Shown here: positions 10,269 through 21,435 of the stretch, piece after piece
Numbering within the stretch: the first letter of the stretch is position 1
Layout: each line of letters opens with the position of its first letter
Assembly (NCBI GenBank): GCA_012845835.1
Contig: JABAKD010000012.1
Span: 3,461,570-3,525,569 of the forward strand
Origin: Undaria pinnatifida
Lineage: Eukaryota; Sar; Phaeophyceae; Laminariales; Alariaceae
Length of the DNA: 64,000 nucleotides
Reading direction: 5' to 3'
The notes under the pieces: model-generated
Databases searched by the model: none
What the model was told of the DNA's origin: nothing
Seen by the model: only the letters and a program-made list of their open reading frames with translations
Position numbers and translations under genes: made by a program

Positions 10269-10478
10269 TATGTTTGGCAGAGAGGCACTCCTCTGTGAGA
10301 GTCAATCGTGCGAGTGGCTCAAACCCGCGGTGTAGTATAATAATAGTGAAAGAGGGGCCTATACCGTTCAATAGCATTGATTGGTCGAAAACAATATTTC
10401 CAACTTAAAAAGAATAAAAAAACTTCCGACGATTTTGGGGTTAACGCCTCCACACAACTGGAAACCCTTTTGGGGGGG

Positions 10479-12105
10479 GAAATTACGTGGGATACACACA
10501 CAGCGAAAGTAATAGGAAAGGGTAAATCCCAAGTAGGCAAGATGGACGCGATCCTAACAGACCCGCACCTTGGCACTACTAGGATTAAAATGTGTACTCT
10601 CTCTGATAAATGTGATTGCACCAAGAAGTTAAAGCATATGTATGCAGGAGATTGTATGGGAAGGGGAACGCGAAGTTCGTAAAACAACCGAAAACAGTGC
10701 AGATTGTGACAGCAGCTTGAAGGATATACTAGGATGTTTAACAAGTACGACGAGCAATGCAGTATCAAGAAGAAGAGCAGAACTAGGAATGTACCCACTT
10801 GAAACAAATTTAGAGGCGTGAGGAAGTTGAAATTGTTGGCAGTATAAAGTGAAAACAGAATGTGCCAGAATAAAGAGGTTGTCAGCCATACATAGCTGAT
10901 AGGGCCTGTATGGGAGAAAAAAACAAAAGGTCGAGAGCTGGAATAAGATGGGATAACGTAGTCGAGAAAATATGGAAGGATTTTTTTAAGGGGAGACCAA
11001 GAAGAGGCACTGTCCATAGAGAAGATTGGTGGGTTCAAGACAGAAGTGAAAGAAAGGATAAAAGAAAGGGAAAGGATAGCGCTAAGAAATAACGTGAAAT
11101 AAAAGGATAAACACTTTGAGATATACGGGGGGGTTGAGGGAAGACATTGGAATGGAAACCTGTCTGCACGCGGCCCAATGTAGCCCGTCGCCCCGGTGGT
11201 CTAGCGGTTATCCTCCAACACTTACTAGCGTTGGCCCTTGAGTTTGATTCCCACCGTGATTTTGATATTTCAACTTCATTTGCAAAACTACAGAAGAAGA
11301 AAGGAAGATGAACTTCTGAGAACGCCTAGCAGCTGTGGGCAGGCACAATTCTCGGCACTAGTCGACGAGGGGGGAGAAAATGCCGAGTTCTTCTCGCGAT
11401 AAAAATGAAGGCAAGTACCTTAGTAGTGGGGGGAGGGGGGAGGCGGGAGGCGGGAGGGGGGAGGGGGGAGGGGGGCCCGCTATGTCACCCCGGACCTGAT
11501 TCACCACGTGGGAGTATCATAGATAGTATGAGAGGATAATGAATGGAATGAAGACATAGAAAAAAATGGGGATTATGTACGAGAAAAAGCTGACAGTGCG
11601 TTTCCGTGTAGGGGACCTGGACCTACCCGAAAGAGAAAAGAGATGTGCCAGTAAAAAGTCGGGGGGAGGAGGACGTGGATGCAGACGCGTGCCCGTGTGG
11701 CACAACAATAAAGAGAGAGCAGGACTACTCACATATATAATAGGAAAATGTGAAATATTCAAGGTGGAACGGGATGCGTTAGTAGAGGAGGAGGAGGAGG
11801 AGGAGACGAGGAAATTGGACGGACAAACGTGACGTGGAAGAGTTTGGTAGACTAGAGAGAGTAGCGAATAAACGATCGCGCTATCCTAGGGGAGACCGAG
11901 ATGGTGGCCACAGACGGCGAAACAGAAAGGGGATGGGATACGCAAACATAGTTTTTAATGTAATATACAAGGAAAAAACGTAATGATGAGCGCCCAAATG
12001 TTGGAGGTGTCTCTATTAGGAGTGGGAACGGTGCTAGATGTCTCGAAAGGTATGCGTGTGGTCAATGATCAACTGACAAAGGCAAGCAACAAATGAGTAC
12101 GCCCC
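10479..12105 (+). pseudogene. Dead LINE (non-LTR retrotransposon) 3' fragment
   Basis: Broken frames give pieces G-K-S-Q-V-G-K-M-D-A-I-L-T-D-P (about 10516-10560), G-I-R-W-D-N-V-V-E-K-I-W-K-D (10938-10980) and V-R-F-R-V-G-D-L-D-L-P-E-R (about 11596-11634), separated by stops and frameshifts. The 3' end ACAAATGAGTAC plus a C-run matches two other tails (49950-50161, 51941-52088). I read it as the region downstream of the reverse transcriptase of a LINE; no RT or endonuclease motif is visible, so the class call is inference. Interrupted by a tRNA-like insert at about 11183-11565. Confidence 0.6.
11183..11420 (+). mobile_element. tRNA-derived SINE2 inserted in the LINE
   Basis: CCGGTGGTCTAGCGGTTA is a tRNA D-arm (A box TGGTCTAGCGG), and GAGTTTGATTCCCACC at 11239-11254 is a B-box/T-arm with one change from consensus. 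The head resembles tRNA-Glu/Asp-type sequences. A fragment TCGCGATAAAAATGAAGGCAAG links its 3' part to SINE1. A G-rich tract (11426-11478) and about 90 bp more separate it from the resumed LINE frame. Confidence 0.6.
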
Positions 12106-12191
12106 CCCCCGGGGCTTCCCCTTCCCAACCACGGTACATGTTATAATATGGTCATTCTGAATTGATTACCCAAGCATATATAAAATACCCG
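12106..12191. other. Spacer after LINE tail
   Basis: C-run and short unique sequence between the LINE 3' end and SINE1. Confidence 0.4.
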
Positions 12192-12533
12192 GTCGCCTCG
12201 GTGGCGTATCAGGTTATTATCCTCGAGCCTGGTATAGGTCAGTTTCGTGAGTTCGAATCCCCCCAAGTGCACACTCGTATAAATTCGTGGGGACTTTTTT
12301 CTTGTGCACAAATTGACTTGCGGAAAGCGCGAGAGCGTGAGTTACCAACACTCGATGAAAAATCGACGAACAATGGGATTGCTGAACCCTACGAGTATAT
12401 ATATATATGCGCGATAAAATTTGAAGGCAAGAATCGAGGGGGAGAAGGGATGACACCTGTGACCACGGCTTGTCCAGAACAAGAGCTGGGAAGTAAATGT
12501 GTGTGAAAAAAAAACACAAAAAATAGTCGCGGG
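12192..12533 (+). mobile_element. SINE1, full length
   Basis: tRNA-like head with A box TGGCGTATCAG (12202-12212, exact fit to TRGYNNANNNG) and B box GTTCGAATCC (12251-12260), then a body shared with the 43652 copy and an A-rich tail. Transcribed by Pol III if active (family knowledge). A TA microsatellite has expanded inside at about 12397. Confidence 0.85.
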
Positions 12534-12822
12534 GTGGATAGGGCTGTGTAAGATAGCAGAACAGAGCTACTACTCCGGAGTATTATACGTAGTATCCATA
12601 CCCTATAACAATAAGCCATGCAGGCAGCTAGAACAATCAAAATAATCAAGTAACAAGTAAGTAAGAGCTGGTTTGATCATGATTTTTCAGAAGTAATTTT
12701 AGTCATGATAAGAAAAACCCCGATTTTTAATCGTGAATACTTTTTGTTGATCCGTGATTACCCGAGAACCCTCTACACTTTCCTACCTTTTGGATATAAA
12801 TATGTAGTCTATACATATATAT

Positions 12823-13060
12823 TGTTATAAAAATGAAAATACACTCCAGCTGCTGTGAGATCGAAGATTTCGTCGAAACTCATCTTCGCAAGCTGTGTGT
12901 GATACTCCGATCGCGCGCATTACGAGTTGTGTGTCCTCATTAAGGATATAGGTCGGCGACTCCCCTTACAACTACAGTGTAGCTATCAGGGTCAACAGGA
13001 TGATTTTAGTCAGTCTGTGCGCGGAAACTATAAAACCCGTATCTGAGGGGGACAAAATCT
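12823..13060 (+). repeat. Family B repeat, partial
   Basis: A-rich leader, CAGCTGCTGTGAGATCGA hairpin, then CTCCGATCGCGCG, TAGGTCGGCGACTCC, AGTGTAGCTATCAGGGTC and GCGCGGAAACTATAAAACCC to AAATCTGACA. Followed by about 220 bp without a recognised feature. Confidence 0.75.
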
Positions 13061-13283
13061 GACAACTATATATTATGGGGTGTCGAGAAGTAGGAATCTA
13101 GTGGGAATGGCGGAACGACGGAATAAATATAGCGGGATAAAAAAGAGACGCCACAACAACAGCCCCCCCCCATTTCGGCCAGTCACAGGGCACGGTGGAG
13201 CCTCGATTTCTTTCGTACATGAACATTGAACACACATACATACATGCACACCGAAACATCAAACCCACTTCCATTATTCTAAA

Positions 13284-13600
13284 ATTTATAAAAATATACT
13301 TTTTCAGCTATGATATATATATATACACCGAAGAATCGGAATATTTGTCGAAACTCATATTTGCGAGCTGTGTGTGATACTTAGATCGCTCGCGCTTATT
13401 ACTACTGGATGTGCGACATGTTGTTGTGTCCTCATTAGGCATATTGATCTCGGGCGATTCCCCCTTAAAAATATATGCTTGAGCTCGTACCACACAGAGG
13501 ATCGTCCGGGTGATGCTGATCAATCTGTGCACGGAAACTACAAAACCCGTTTTTGAGGAGGGGACAAAATCTGACGGCTGCTGTGGAATGCACCAGTTTA
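13284..13600 (+). repeat. Family B repeat, diverged
   Basis: Diverged leader and hairpin (GTCGAAACTCATATTTGCGAG), then GATCG-CGCG, TAGGCATATTGATCTCGG, and CGGAAACTACAAAACCCG. Tandem with the next copy. Confidence 0.65.
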
Positions 13601-13648
13601 TTATGCATATATCTTGTATGCAGTACGTGGTAATTCTGAAGTGATATA

Positions 13649-14301
13649 TTATAAAAATTAAAAATACACTCCAGCTGTGAGATCGAAGATTTTGTCGAAA
13701 CTCATATTTGCAAGCTGTGTGTGATACTCCGATCGCGCGTATTACGGGTTGTGTGTCCTCATTAAGGATATAGGTCGGCGACTCCCCTTGCAACTACAGT
13801 GTAGCTATCAGGGTCAACAGGGTGATGTTAGTCAGTCTGTGCGCGGAAACTATAAAACCCGTTTCTGAGGGGGACAAAATCTGACAGCTGTGGAAGGAAA
13901 TGCATCAGTTTATCAAGCGAATGCTATAAGTCGAATAACCGGTGAGGGGAGGGCGGAGTTTTGAAGGACGTGGCGGCCTGATTTTGATCAACAGGGGGGC
14001 GGGAGGGGGGGAAGGGGGGGAGGGGACGGGTGGGGCAGGTCAATTTTTGCGTGGAAACTATAAATCCTTCTTGTGGGGGAGGGGGGGGAAAGTGGGGGGA
14101 GGGGGGGGGAAGTGGGGGGAGGGGGGGGGGAAATGGGGGGCGGGGGGGGGGGGGGGGGGGAGGACTTCAGGTCGATAGATGTAGGGTTTGCTATACGCGT
14201 GGTAACTAGGTCTAGGCGATGGTGCGGGTGGTGGGGAAGGAGGGGGCGTTGGGGGCGGGGAGGGGGTTGGGAATTGCATCAGCGGCATGGACGGCTCTAA
14301 A
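13649..14301 (+). repeat. Family B repeat, full length (about 650 bp)
   Basis: Runs from the A-rich leader and hairpin through the GCGGAAACTATAAAACCC block, AAATGCATCAGTTTATC, a G-rich zone (13942-14163), a second GTGGAAACTATAAATCC, and the end CAGCGGCATGGACGGCTCT. The whole order recurs at 18516-19125. No open frame that looks coding. Two TATAAA-like sites are conserved. Confidence 0.8.
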
Positions 14302-16137
14302 TATATATATATATATATATTATATAGCCATACAAAAAAAAAACCGCCACAGCAGCCCGATAGCGTGTCAGCCACAAGTCACAGCCAGCCGCGCTTGCTT
14401 TCTTTTAGATGCATGTACACCACCATAAATAGATAGCTTAACCACTGCTGTAGCCGCTGAACGAACCGGCCGTGAGCCCTGCCTGCTGAATGAGATACAT
14501 AACAACAGCCCATTCAGTGGCTGGTTGTTGACGCTCATCACCCAATTGGCAGAACGCGGAGCATGTGTGCGTGGGGGGGGGAGAAGGCGTTGTATCCGGC
14601 CGGGGGGGGTAGGGGATGCTGTAGCATGGTCGACCAATCACAACTCATCCACCCACACCTAAAAAAGTAAAACGGAGGGCGCAAGGGAAGGGGGATACCT
14701 ACATAATACGTGTAACTTCACGTACGAGTTTTTACTGGAAAGAAACGTCCCCTATTATTGAGGGATAAGACTATTTGTCTGTCTCAACCAAGCAGGGCGG
14801 GGGTGGGTGTACAAAGAAGCCCTTCGCAAAGTTACCAACACAACAACAACGAATTACTTACGTGTAAAGGGGGGTGGACGCAAAACACCACTCGTACCAC
14901 CACCACCATCACCACCACCACCACCACCACCAGGTAGGTGTAATACTACTGTTTCGGCAGAAGAAGAAGCAAAGTATTACGGGGAAATAGTAAATCGGGA
15001 CCAAATACATATGGTTAGTTAGTTAAACGGGAGAAGAAAACTGTGACATATATATGTTTTTGTGTAAACCCACGTTTTCTGATCACTATTATTAGCATGT
15101 ATATCATATGGTCCTCCGTGACAGAAGAGGCCACGTGTGGAGCCGCGGTGGAAAGAACACAACACGCGGTCATACGCAAACCAATCATACACGCACGTGT
15201 ATGTAGTATGTGCCGCCCTCTCCCCCTGGTCCCTCCTAAAATCCACTAACCAGACAGAGCAAAGCCGTTGGGCGGAGGGCCGGCGGAGGTTCATCATATA
15301 TTATACACAACAAGAAATAAGTGAAGCCTTTCCCCTTATTATACTCGTATACCATCGAACGCACGGAAGAGACATAATATTGCACTTGGAACAATTGTTA
15401 CCTGGTACATTGTATTCATGCATACCCACTAGCCCACCCACCCACACCCACCCACCCACACCCACCCACCCACACCCACCCGCACTTACGTAGTAGAAGC
15501 TGGTTTTCACATATAACGTTGGTTTACATGTAACATTATTATCAGCAGTGAGGAAAGGCCACAAGGTTAGCGATGAACAAAAGCAAAATGTACCTGTGGG
15601 CTGGACACCTGTGCTGGCTTGGGGCATGTGTAGAGCACCAGGTTATACCAAGAAAAGTAGTGGAATATATTGTGATGGTACCAGGTACTACCAGCCCAAG
15701 GTGGCAGACAGGTAATAATCGAGTTCTTTAAAAAAAGCAATAACCTTCAGGGACAAAAACACATAGATATTAATAGCTAGTTTTCTTTCCATCTCGAAAT
15801 GCGGGTTTTTAAAGCTCCGGTTGTTTTATTGCACAGAATGGTGTAATATAGGCCGATGCACTTTTTGGGAAAACGACACAATGTTACGGTGATATACGCG
15901 CACACCATTTTCTTTTTCCCCCTGCAAGGTTCTTGGCTTGAGGAGGTGGCTGGAAAAAAAAAAATCTTAATGACGAAAATCGTCGGAAATTCGTTCTTTC
16001 CAAAAAAATTACAAAAAAAGCTCGTTGTGTACATACCTCACCTCCCATGGTGTTGTCCATCGGGTAGAACTTTATCGTCTTTTGTTCCCCGAAACAGTTT
16101 CTTGGAGGTTAAGACAGGGTATATTATAGCTCCTCAA
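14302..16137. other. Low-complexity islands, no gene
   Basis: TA run at 14302-14322, a CCA/CAC microsatellite at about 14895-14933, CCCACC repeats at 15429-15483, and T/A-rich parts near 15950-16020. Open frames overlap these tracts and are not convincing. Confidence 0.5.
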
Positions 16138-16697
16138 GACGCGTCGTTCTACACGAAAGAGGAGCACACGCCACTTTTTTTTTGCTTGTCTTGAAAGGGC
16201 TTCCTCAATTTCGGAGCTTAAGACCTCTCCTGTACCAAAAAAGCTGATCTGGCAGAGGAGCAGAAGAATAAAGCTGCAATATGGTAACGAAAATGAAAAA
16301 TCCCACGGCCGCCTATCATTGTAGGTATATATACACGACGAGAAACATATCACATGCAAAAAAAAAAGAATGGCTCATTATTTTTTTATTTTCCGACGAT
16401 TTTGGGTTAAGGAGCCCCCCCGTCATTCAGAAACCATTTTCGCCAAAAAACGGTATACCTTAACACCTCTATTTCCGACGATTGAGGGTTAACGAGCCCC
16501 CGTCACTAAGAAACAGTTGTGGCCAAAAAAAGGTATACCTCCATCGTAGAACCCGTCCCTACTATTTCCGACGATTTTGGGTTAAAGAGCCCCCCCGTCA
16601 TTCAGAAACCATTTTCGCCAAAAAAAGGTATACCTCCATCGTAGCACGCGTCAGAAAACGGTTCAGATAAAAGTGAGCTACCTCTATCGTAGCACGC
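16138..16697 (+). mobile_element. Family H element with 3 internal units
   Basis: Left end GACGCGTCGTTCTACACGAAAGAGG; the GGAGCTTAAGACCTCTCC block; GACGATTTTGGGTTAAGG units near 16395, 16478 and 16570; right end CTACCTCTATCGTAGCACGC. Confidence 0.75.
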
Positions 16698-17099
16698 TAG
16701 AATTTTGTTTTTTTCTCAAACTCAGTTCCTGGGTCGGGGTAGAGGGAGCTTCTCAGGTGAAAAATAAAAGTGAAACATGAAGGAAAAAAAATAATGGCGC
16801 ACACCTGTACCTCGACCCAAAAAACTGCCTCATTTCCACAGAGTACGCTGAATGTTCGATATTCGGTTATTGGAATAGACCGCGCTGCTGGCAAGTGGTA
16901 GCTCGGGGCTTGCGCTGTGTGGTGCAGTGGTCAAAACTTTGAACTACACCTTGCTGGCGCTTGGGACTCTTGAAAAAAGAGAGAGATGTTTCATGTTGAA
17001 AGTGGCCGTTCTGTTGCAAACGGCAAGAGAAGGCTGCTACCAAAACGGTTGCCTACTTCTTAAAGCGCTCGGAACAGCAAACCGACGAACCAAACAATT
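16698..17099. other. No recognised feature
   Basis: Unique-looking; an open frame continues from about 16927 to 17310 but overlaps H-like sequence at its end and has no recognised domain. Confidence 0.4.
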
Positions 17100-17129
17100 C
17101 CGCGCATTCTTAGAAAGAATCAACGCGTT

Positions 17130-17640
17130 CCGACGAGAACTTTTGGTCAAGGTGCTCCATCATTCAGATATCATTTTTACGCCCCCAAAAAGGTATAATA
17201 TGCGTGTAGTACCTACTGCAGCAGTGTTTTTTCTACCGGAGAGCACGGGTCAACGCACCGTTTTTTGGTTCGTTTTTCGTGTGAGGCTCCCTTCGTCACT
17301 TTTTGAGTAGCCTAACGCACTTTTTTCGTCTTGAAAATCGTTTTCTGAATGACGGGGCTCACCTTAGCCCGAAAAAAAATCGTCGGTATAACATAGGCCA
17401 TTTTTGTTTTTGCATGATTATCGTTGTTGTGTACACCCTCTACCAACTGTAGGCCATGGGGGCTTCATCCGGAATGTCATATCGGTTATACTTTTCTCCT
17501 TCAAATATGTTTTTGGTACAAGAGAGGTCTTAAGCTCCCAAATCGAGGAACCTTTGCAGCAAAAAAAGGGGGGCGACGTGCACCGTTTAGATATCATAGC
17601 AGGCGTCCCAAGAAACCGAGTTTTAAGCGGTAAAAAATAG
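17130..17640 (-). mobile_element. Broken family H sequence
   Basis: Both orientations of H fragments: GGTGCTCCATCATTCAG and CCAAAAAGGTATAATATG, then TCTGAATGACGGGGCTC and AAAATCGTCGG, CCATGGGGGCTTCATCCGG, GAGGTCTTAAGCTCCCAAATCGAGGAA. Looks like two colliding or rearranged copies. Confidence 0.5.
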
Positions 17641-18319
17641 AAGACCAGAGAGAGAGTGCAGCTCCCAAAATGAATAAACCCCATGGCCAAGAAGGTGAAA
17701 AGAAGCTCAGAAACGAAAATGCAGCAGAACAAAAAAAGAAACAAGAACAAGAATCTGGGGGTTAAGGAAGCCTCACTAGTTTCAGAAATCTATTTTCAGC
17801 CAAAAAGGGCCGTACACGTTCCCATCCGGCGCTAAAAGTGGGGTGCCCCCGCAAATGCAGAAAAGCTTCTCGTATCCTAACGCGTGTGTGTGGAGCTCAG
17901 CACATGTCACCGGAACAAGCACGACAGGCACTGAGTTCGAAGACATTTGTTCATTCGTTCGCGCAACCCGCCGATCAACGTTTTCTGTGCACTATTAATA
18001 GTCCTTGAAGCAAGCATACTCTCGCGTGTAGAAGTACCACGCTCTCTGAACCCGACGGTTTCCACGCTTGAGGAGGTCAACCCGCCAGAAACGTTTTGAC
18101 CCAAAAGGCGCCACCGTGTGGGTTGACCCCCCTGTCATATGTCGTGGCAAGCCTCGAATCGCGTCTTGTCTATTCCATGGCCGCACGCTTCCGCAAAAAA
18201 CTTACAAACTCCAGAGCACCTCGCATCCCCATACCCTCGGACGGAGAAAGAAATAGAGAAAGTGCTAAGATATAATATTATAAGACTGATCCCACGATAC
18301 CCCCCCCCCCGAAACCCGC
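17641..18319. other. No recognised feature
   Basis: A small H remnant near 17760-17815 (GGGTTAAGGAAGCC, CAGAAATCTATTTTCAGCC), otherwise unique. No gene. Confidence 0.4.
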
Positions 18320-18515
18320 GATTTTCATTTATTAACGAACGTTTCATGGCTTCTTGACTTGAAGAAGGTTGCCAAATAAATCAAGGTCTCCATATAATTT
18401 TTCTTGTTTGCAATGGACTAAGGGGGTGGTAAGGGGCAGCGTATTCCAGGAGCTGGTTTTAAAACCGGCGATTTCGTTAATGAAACGTTGTGGGGGCTAT
18501 CATCGTAGAACGCCT

Positions 18516-19125
18516 CATGAAAATTAAAATACACTCCACCAGCTGTGAGAGATCGAAGATTTCGTCGAAACTCATATTTGCAAGCTGTGTGTGATACTCC
18601 GATCGCGCGTATTACGGGTTGTGTGTCCTCGTTAAGGATATAGGTCGGCGACTCCCCTTGCAACTACAGTGTAGCTATCAGGGTCAACAGGGTGATGTTA
18701 GTCAGTCTGTGCGCGGAAACTATATAAACAGGGTAAAACCTGACAGCTGTGGAAGGAAATGCATCAGTTTATCAAGCGAATGCTATAAGTCGAATATCCG
18801 GTGAGGGGAGGGCGGAGTTTTGAAGGACGTGGCGGCCTGATTTTGATCAAAAGGGGGGGGCGGGAGGGGGGGGAGGGGGGGGGAGGGGACGGGTGGGGCA
18901 GGTCAATTTTTGCGTGGAAACTATAAATATATCTTGTGGGGGAGGGGGGGGAATGTGGCGGGGGGGGGGGCGGGGGCGGGGGGGGAGAGCTTTAGGTCGC
19001 ATAGATGTAGGGGTTTGCTATACGCGTGGTGCTAGGTCTAGGCGATGGTGTGGGTGGTGGGGAAGGAGGGGGCGTTGGGGACGGGGGTGGGTGGGAATTG
19101 CACCAGCGGCATGGACGGCTCTGAA
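18516..19125 (+). repeat. Family B repeat, full length, second copy
   Basis: Same order as 13649-14301 with a 3' end GGCATGGACGGCTCTGAAA. Lacks a short stretch before AACCTGACAGCTGTGG. The two copies agree closely outside the G-rich zone, suggesting a recent duplication or transposition. Confidence 0.8.
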
Positions 19126-19237
19126 ACGATAACGAGGCAATATCCAGGGCGTGGAGGTGTTTATTACTCTGGCGGATTTCGATAGTAGGTGGGGCGTTTA
19201 AGCAAGAGGAAGCGAGGAAAAAAAAAAAAAAAAAGCG

Positions 19238-19280
<43 letters not shown>

Positions 19281-19650
19281 GGGGGGAAAGGGTTTTCAAG
19301 AGGTTTAGGTCACATATAATATTAAAGTCAAGGATTTGGTCGATATAATATATGAGATTTGAATAACAAAAATAACAAAACAAAAAAAACGGGACCACAC
19401 ATACTCGGAAGCCGCGGCTTTCCCCGTCCGTTGGGAGGCGAGGGAGGGGGAGGGGGTATACATACTGGTTTGTTGCTTGCCGTGGTCATTTGCCATCATT
19501 GAACACGCTTCCCTTTAGAGACGGGGGCATGCCCAGCACTGTTTCTTCTCCTATTTACTGGCGCTCAATACGTTTCTACCATACATGACATTCTAGTTTC
19601 GTCTTGTCTTGTCTTATGTCCTTCCTGCTTAGACCGTGTGTGACACCGCG
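19126..19650. other. Poly(A)/poly(G) tract and unique sequence
   Basis: A16-type run at 19219-19234, then a run of about 40 G at 19239-19279. Strong quadruplex potential. No gene. Confidence 0.6.
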
Positions 19651-19655
19651 CCATC

Positions 19656-19686
<31 letters not shown>

Positions 19687-19763
19687 CTGTCCGTCTATTT
19701 ATATATCTATGTATCTATCTAATCTATCTATCTATCTAATCCATCTATGTATATATCTATCTC

Positions 19764-19798
<35 letters not shown>

Positions 19799-19930
19799 CT
19801 CGATCGATCCATCTGTCTATCGATCTATCTATATCTATCTATCTATTTATCTAATTATCTATCTATCTATCTCTCCATCTATCTATCTATCTATCTATAT
19901 ATATATATATATCTATTCATCTATCTATCG
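19651..19930 (+). repeat. CTAT microsatellite
   Basis: About 280 bp of (CTAT)n with point variants (CTGT, TTAT, CTCT) and a TA block near the end. Confidence 0.95.
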
Positions 19931-20754
19931 CCTAGGACGATGTAGGGATCGTTTTCTCGCCGACTTCGAATGAATGTGCCATACTTCTCCACAATTTGTC
20001 ATATTAATTCGTCTAGTTTTCCTCATCTCTTTCTCTCTCTCGTCTGCCGGAGGAGGGGTATACACATAAACTGCTACTAAGAGAGAAAGACTATCCGTGC
20101 CCGCTGGAGCGTCATATGATACCTGATATGGCTTTTGTTGCACTGTGTGTCTCACGGTGTAGCACATCATGATGCCACCGTCGGAGAATTCTGTTCTAGA
20201 CCCCGTCTGTTCTGTGAGTTATGCGAGTATCGTGACATCATCATTAGCTAAGCGTCGCCCACCGTCGACGGTCGACGACGCAACGTGAAAAAAACTTCCC
20301 GCGGCGGTAATCTCGAGCCACACCGAAACTTGGTTTTTAAGATACACTAAAACTACTATTATTAATCATGTGATATCGCATGATGATACTCGTACGATAG
20401 AAAAGAAACATCAGACTAGACATCGCCTGTAAAGTGATCACTACTACACTATAGTCGAATATAATACCGGGGTGCCGTAATTTAGTAGTACGTACGCGTT
20501 TTTTATGCTTGGAAATAAATGGATGTCCTGCATGATACTTGGGGCAAAGAGGTGGCGGCGCTTTTTCTCAAGCAAGACTCGCTGGAAGGGGAAAATAACG
20601 GGATGCAGATTATACGTAGAAGATATCCCCTATACTTACTTGGGCCTACAATCCGGCTCGATAGCTCTTGTATGTAGTCGATGCCGAAACCCGCCATCCA
20701 GTAAACATCTTCTAGTCGTTCTGCGATCAAACCCGCTGCTCCACATCTCTCGTG
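19931..20754. other. No recognised feature
   Basis: Unique sequence. Open frames on both strands are not supported by any domain or splice pattern. Confidence 0.4.
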
Positions 20755-20925
20755 CTCCCCCCTCGTTTGCAGATCATCACACCCATGGGATATTCGACGA
20801 GCTTTCCATTGCTTGGATTTGGTTCCAATTTGTCTCCATGCCTCTCCCCCTCCCCCCTCCCCTGTTTGCAGACCATCAGTAATGGCGTCGTCGATGAGCT
20901 TTTCATTGTATTCCCTTGCAATCCC
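20755..20925 (+). repeat. Imperfect duplication with acceptor-like TTTGCAG
   Basis: TTTGCAGATCATCA...TCGACGAGCTTTCCATTG (20767-20815) recurs as TTTGCAGACCATCA...TCGATGAGCTTTTCATTG (20866-20910). Both follow a pyrimidine stretch and can be read as G-(I/V)-(F/V)-D-E-L. Could be duplicated exon starts; equally could be a non-coding duplication. Confidence 0.45.
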
Positions 20926-21137
20926 CCCCCCCCGTGAACATTCCGAACAGATCGCCCAACGACTCCCCCCCCCTCCCCTCCCCCCCATCTCCCCCTCCTC
21001 TCCCACCCCCTCCCTCCCCCCCCCCTCTCCTCCCCCCCCCCTTCCCTCTCCCCCCCTCCCCTCCCCTCCCCCTCCCCTCCCCTCCCCTCCCCCTCCCCTC
21101 CCCCCCCCCTCCCCTCCCCCCCCCCCCTCCCCACCCC
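20926..21137 (+). repeat. Polypyrimidine (C/T) tract
   Basis: About 200 bp almost purely C and T (CCCCTCCC). The complementary strand is purine-only; H-DNA and quadruplex potential. Confidence 0.9.
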
Positions 21138-21435
21138 TGTCTCTGGAGTGGCCACACCAGAAATCAAAGTATTACTGATTGGCACTGTCATCCATAAGCA
21201 AGAAAGCAGGCACGAGGTGCCGAAGTCCGTCTTACGCGCGGTTCTTCCAAGGATGCAGTTCGCCCTTCATGCGACTCGCCGAACACCTCCTCACGGCGCT
21301 TCGCGCTTGGTGCAAGCAATGCCTGCCTGCCTGATGAAAACCCTACATGTTCCGTCCCGGCATAGTAGGGATGCGAGGGTCAATGGTTTTACGACTACGG
21401 CCATGCACAAACTGATTACACCCCCCCCCCCCCCC
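21138..21435 (+). mobile_element. SINE-like family E, copy 1
   Basis: CTGGAGTGGCCACACCAGAA ... CATGCGACTCGCCGAACACC, GGCGCTTCGCGCTTGGTGCA, TCCGTCCCGGCATAGTAGG, GACTACGGCCATGCA and an end CTGATTACA plus C-run. Seven further copies or fragments in the window. Non-coding. Confidence 0.75.

Noticed and set aside
10319-11038. 239-codon minus-strand open frame with hydrophobic stretches resembling membrane segments
   Set aside because: It is antisense to the A-rich, Lys/Glu-rich LINE remnant; A-rich codons reversed give Phe/Leu/Ser-rich shadows.
20503-21191. Minus-strand Gly/Glu/Arg-rich open frames
   Set aside because: They read the complement of the C/T tract; composition is explained entirely by the tract.
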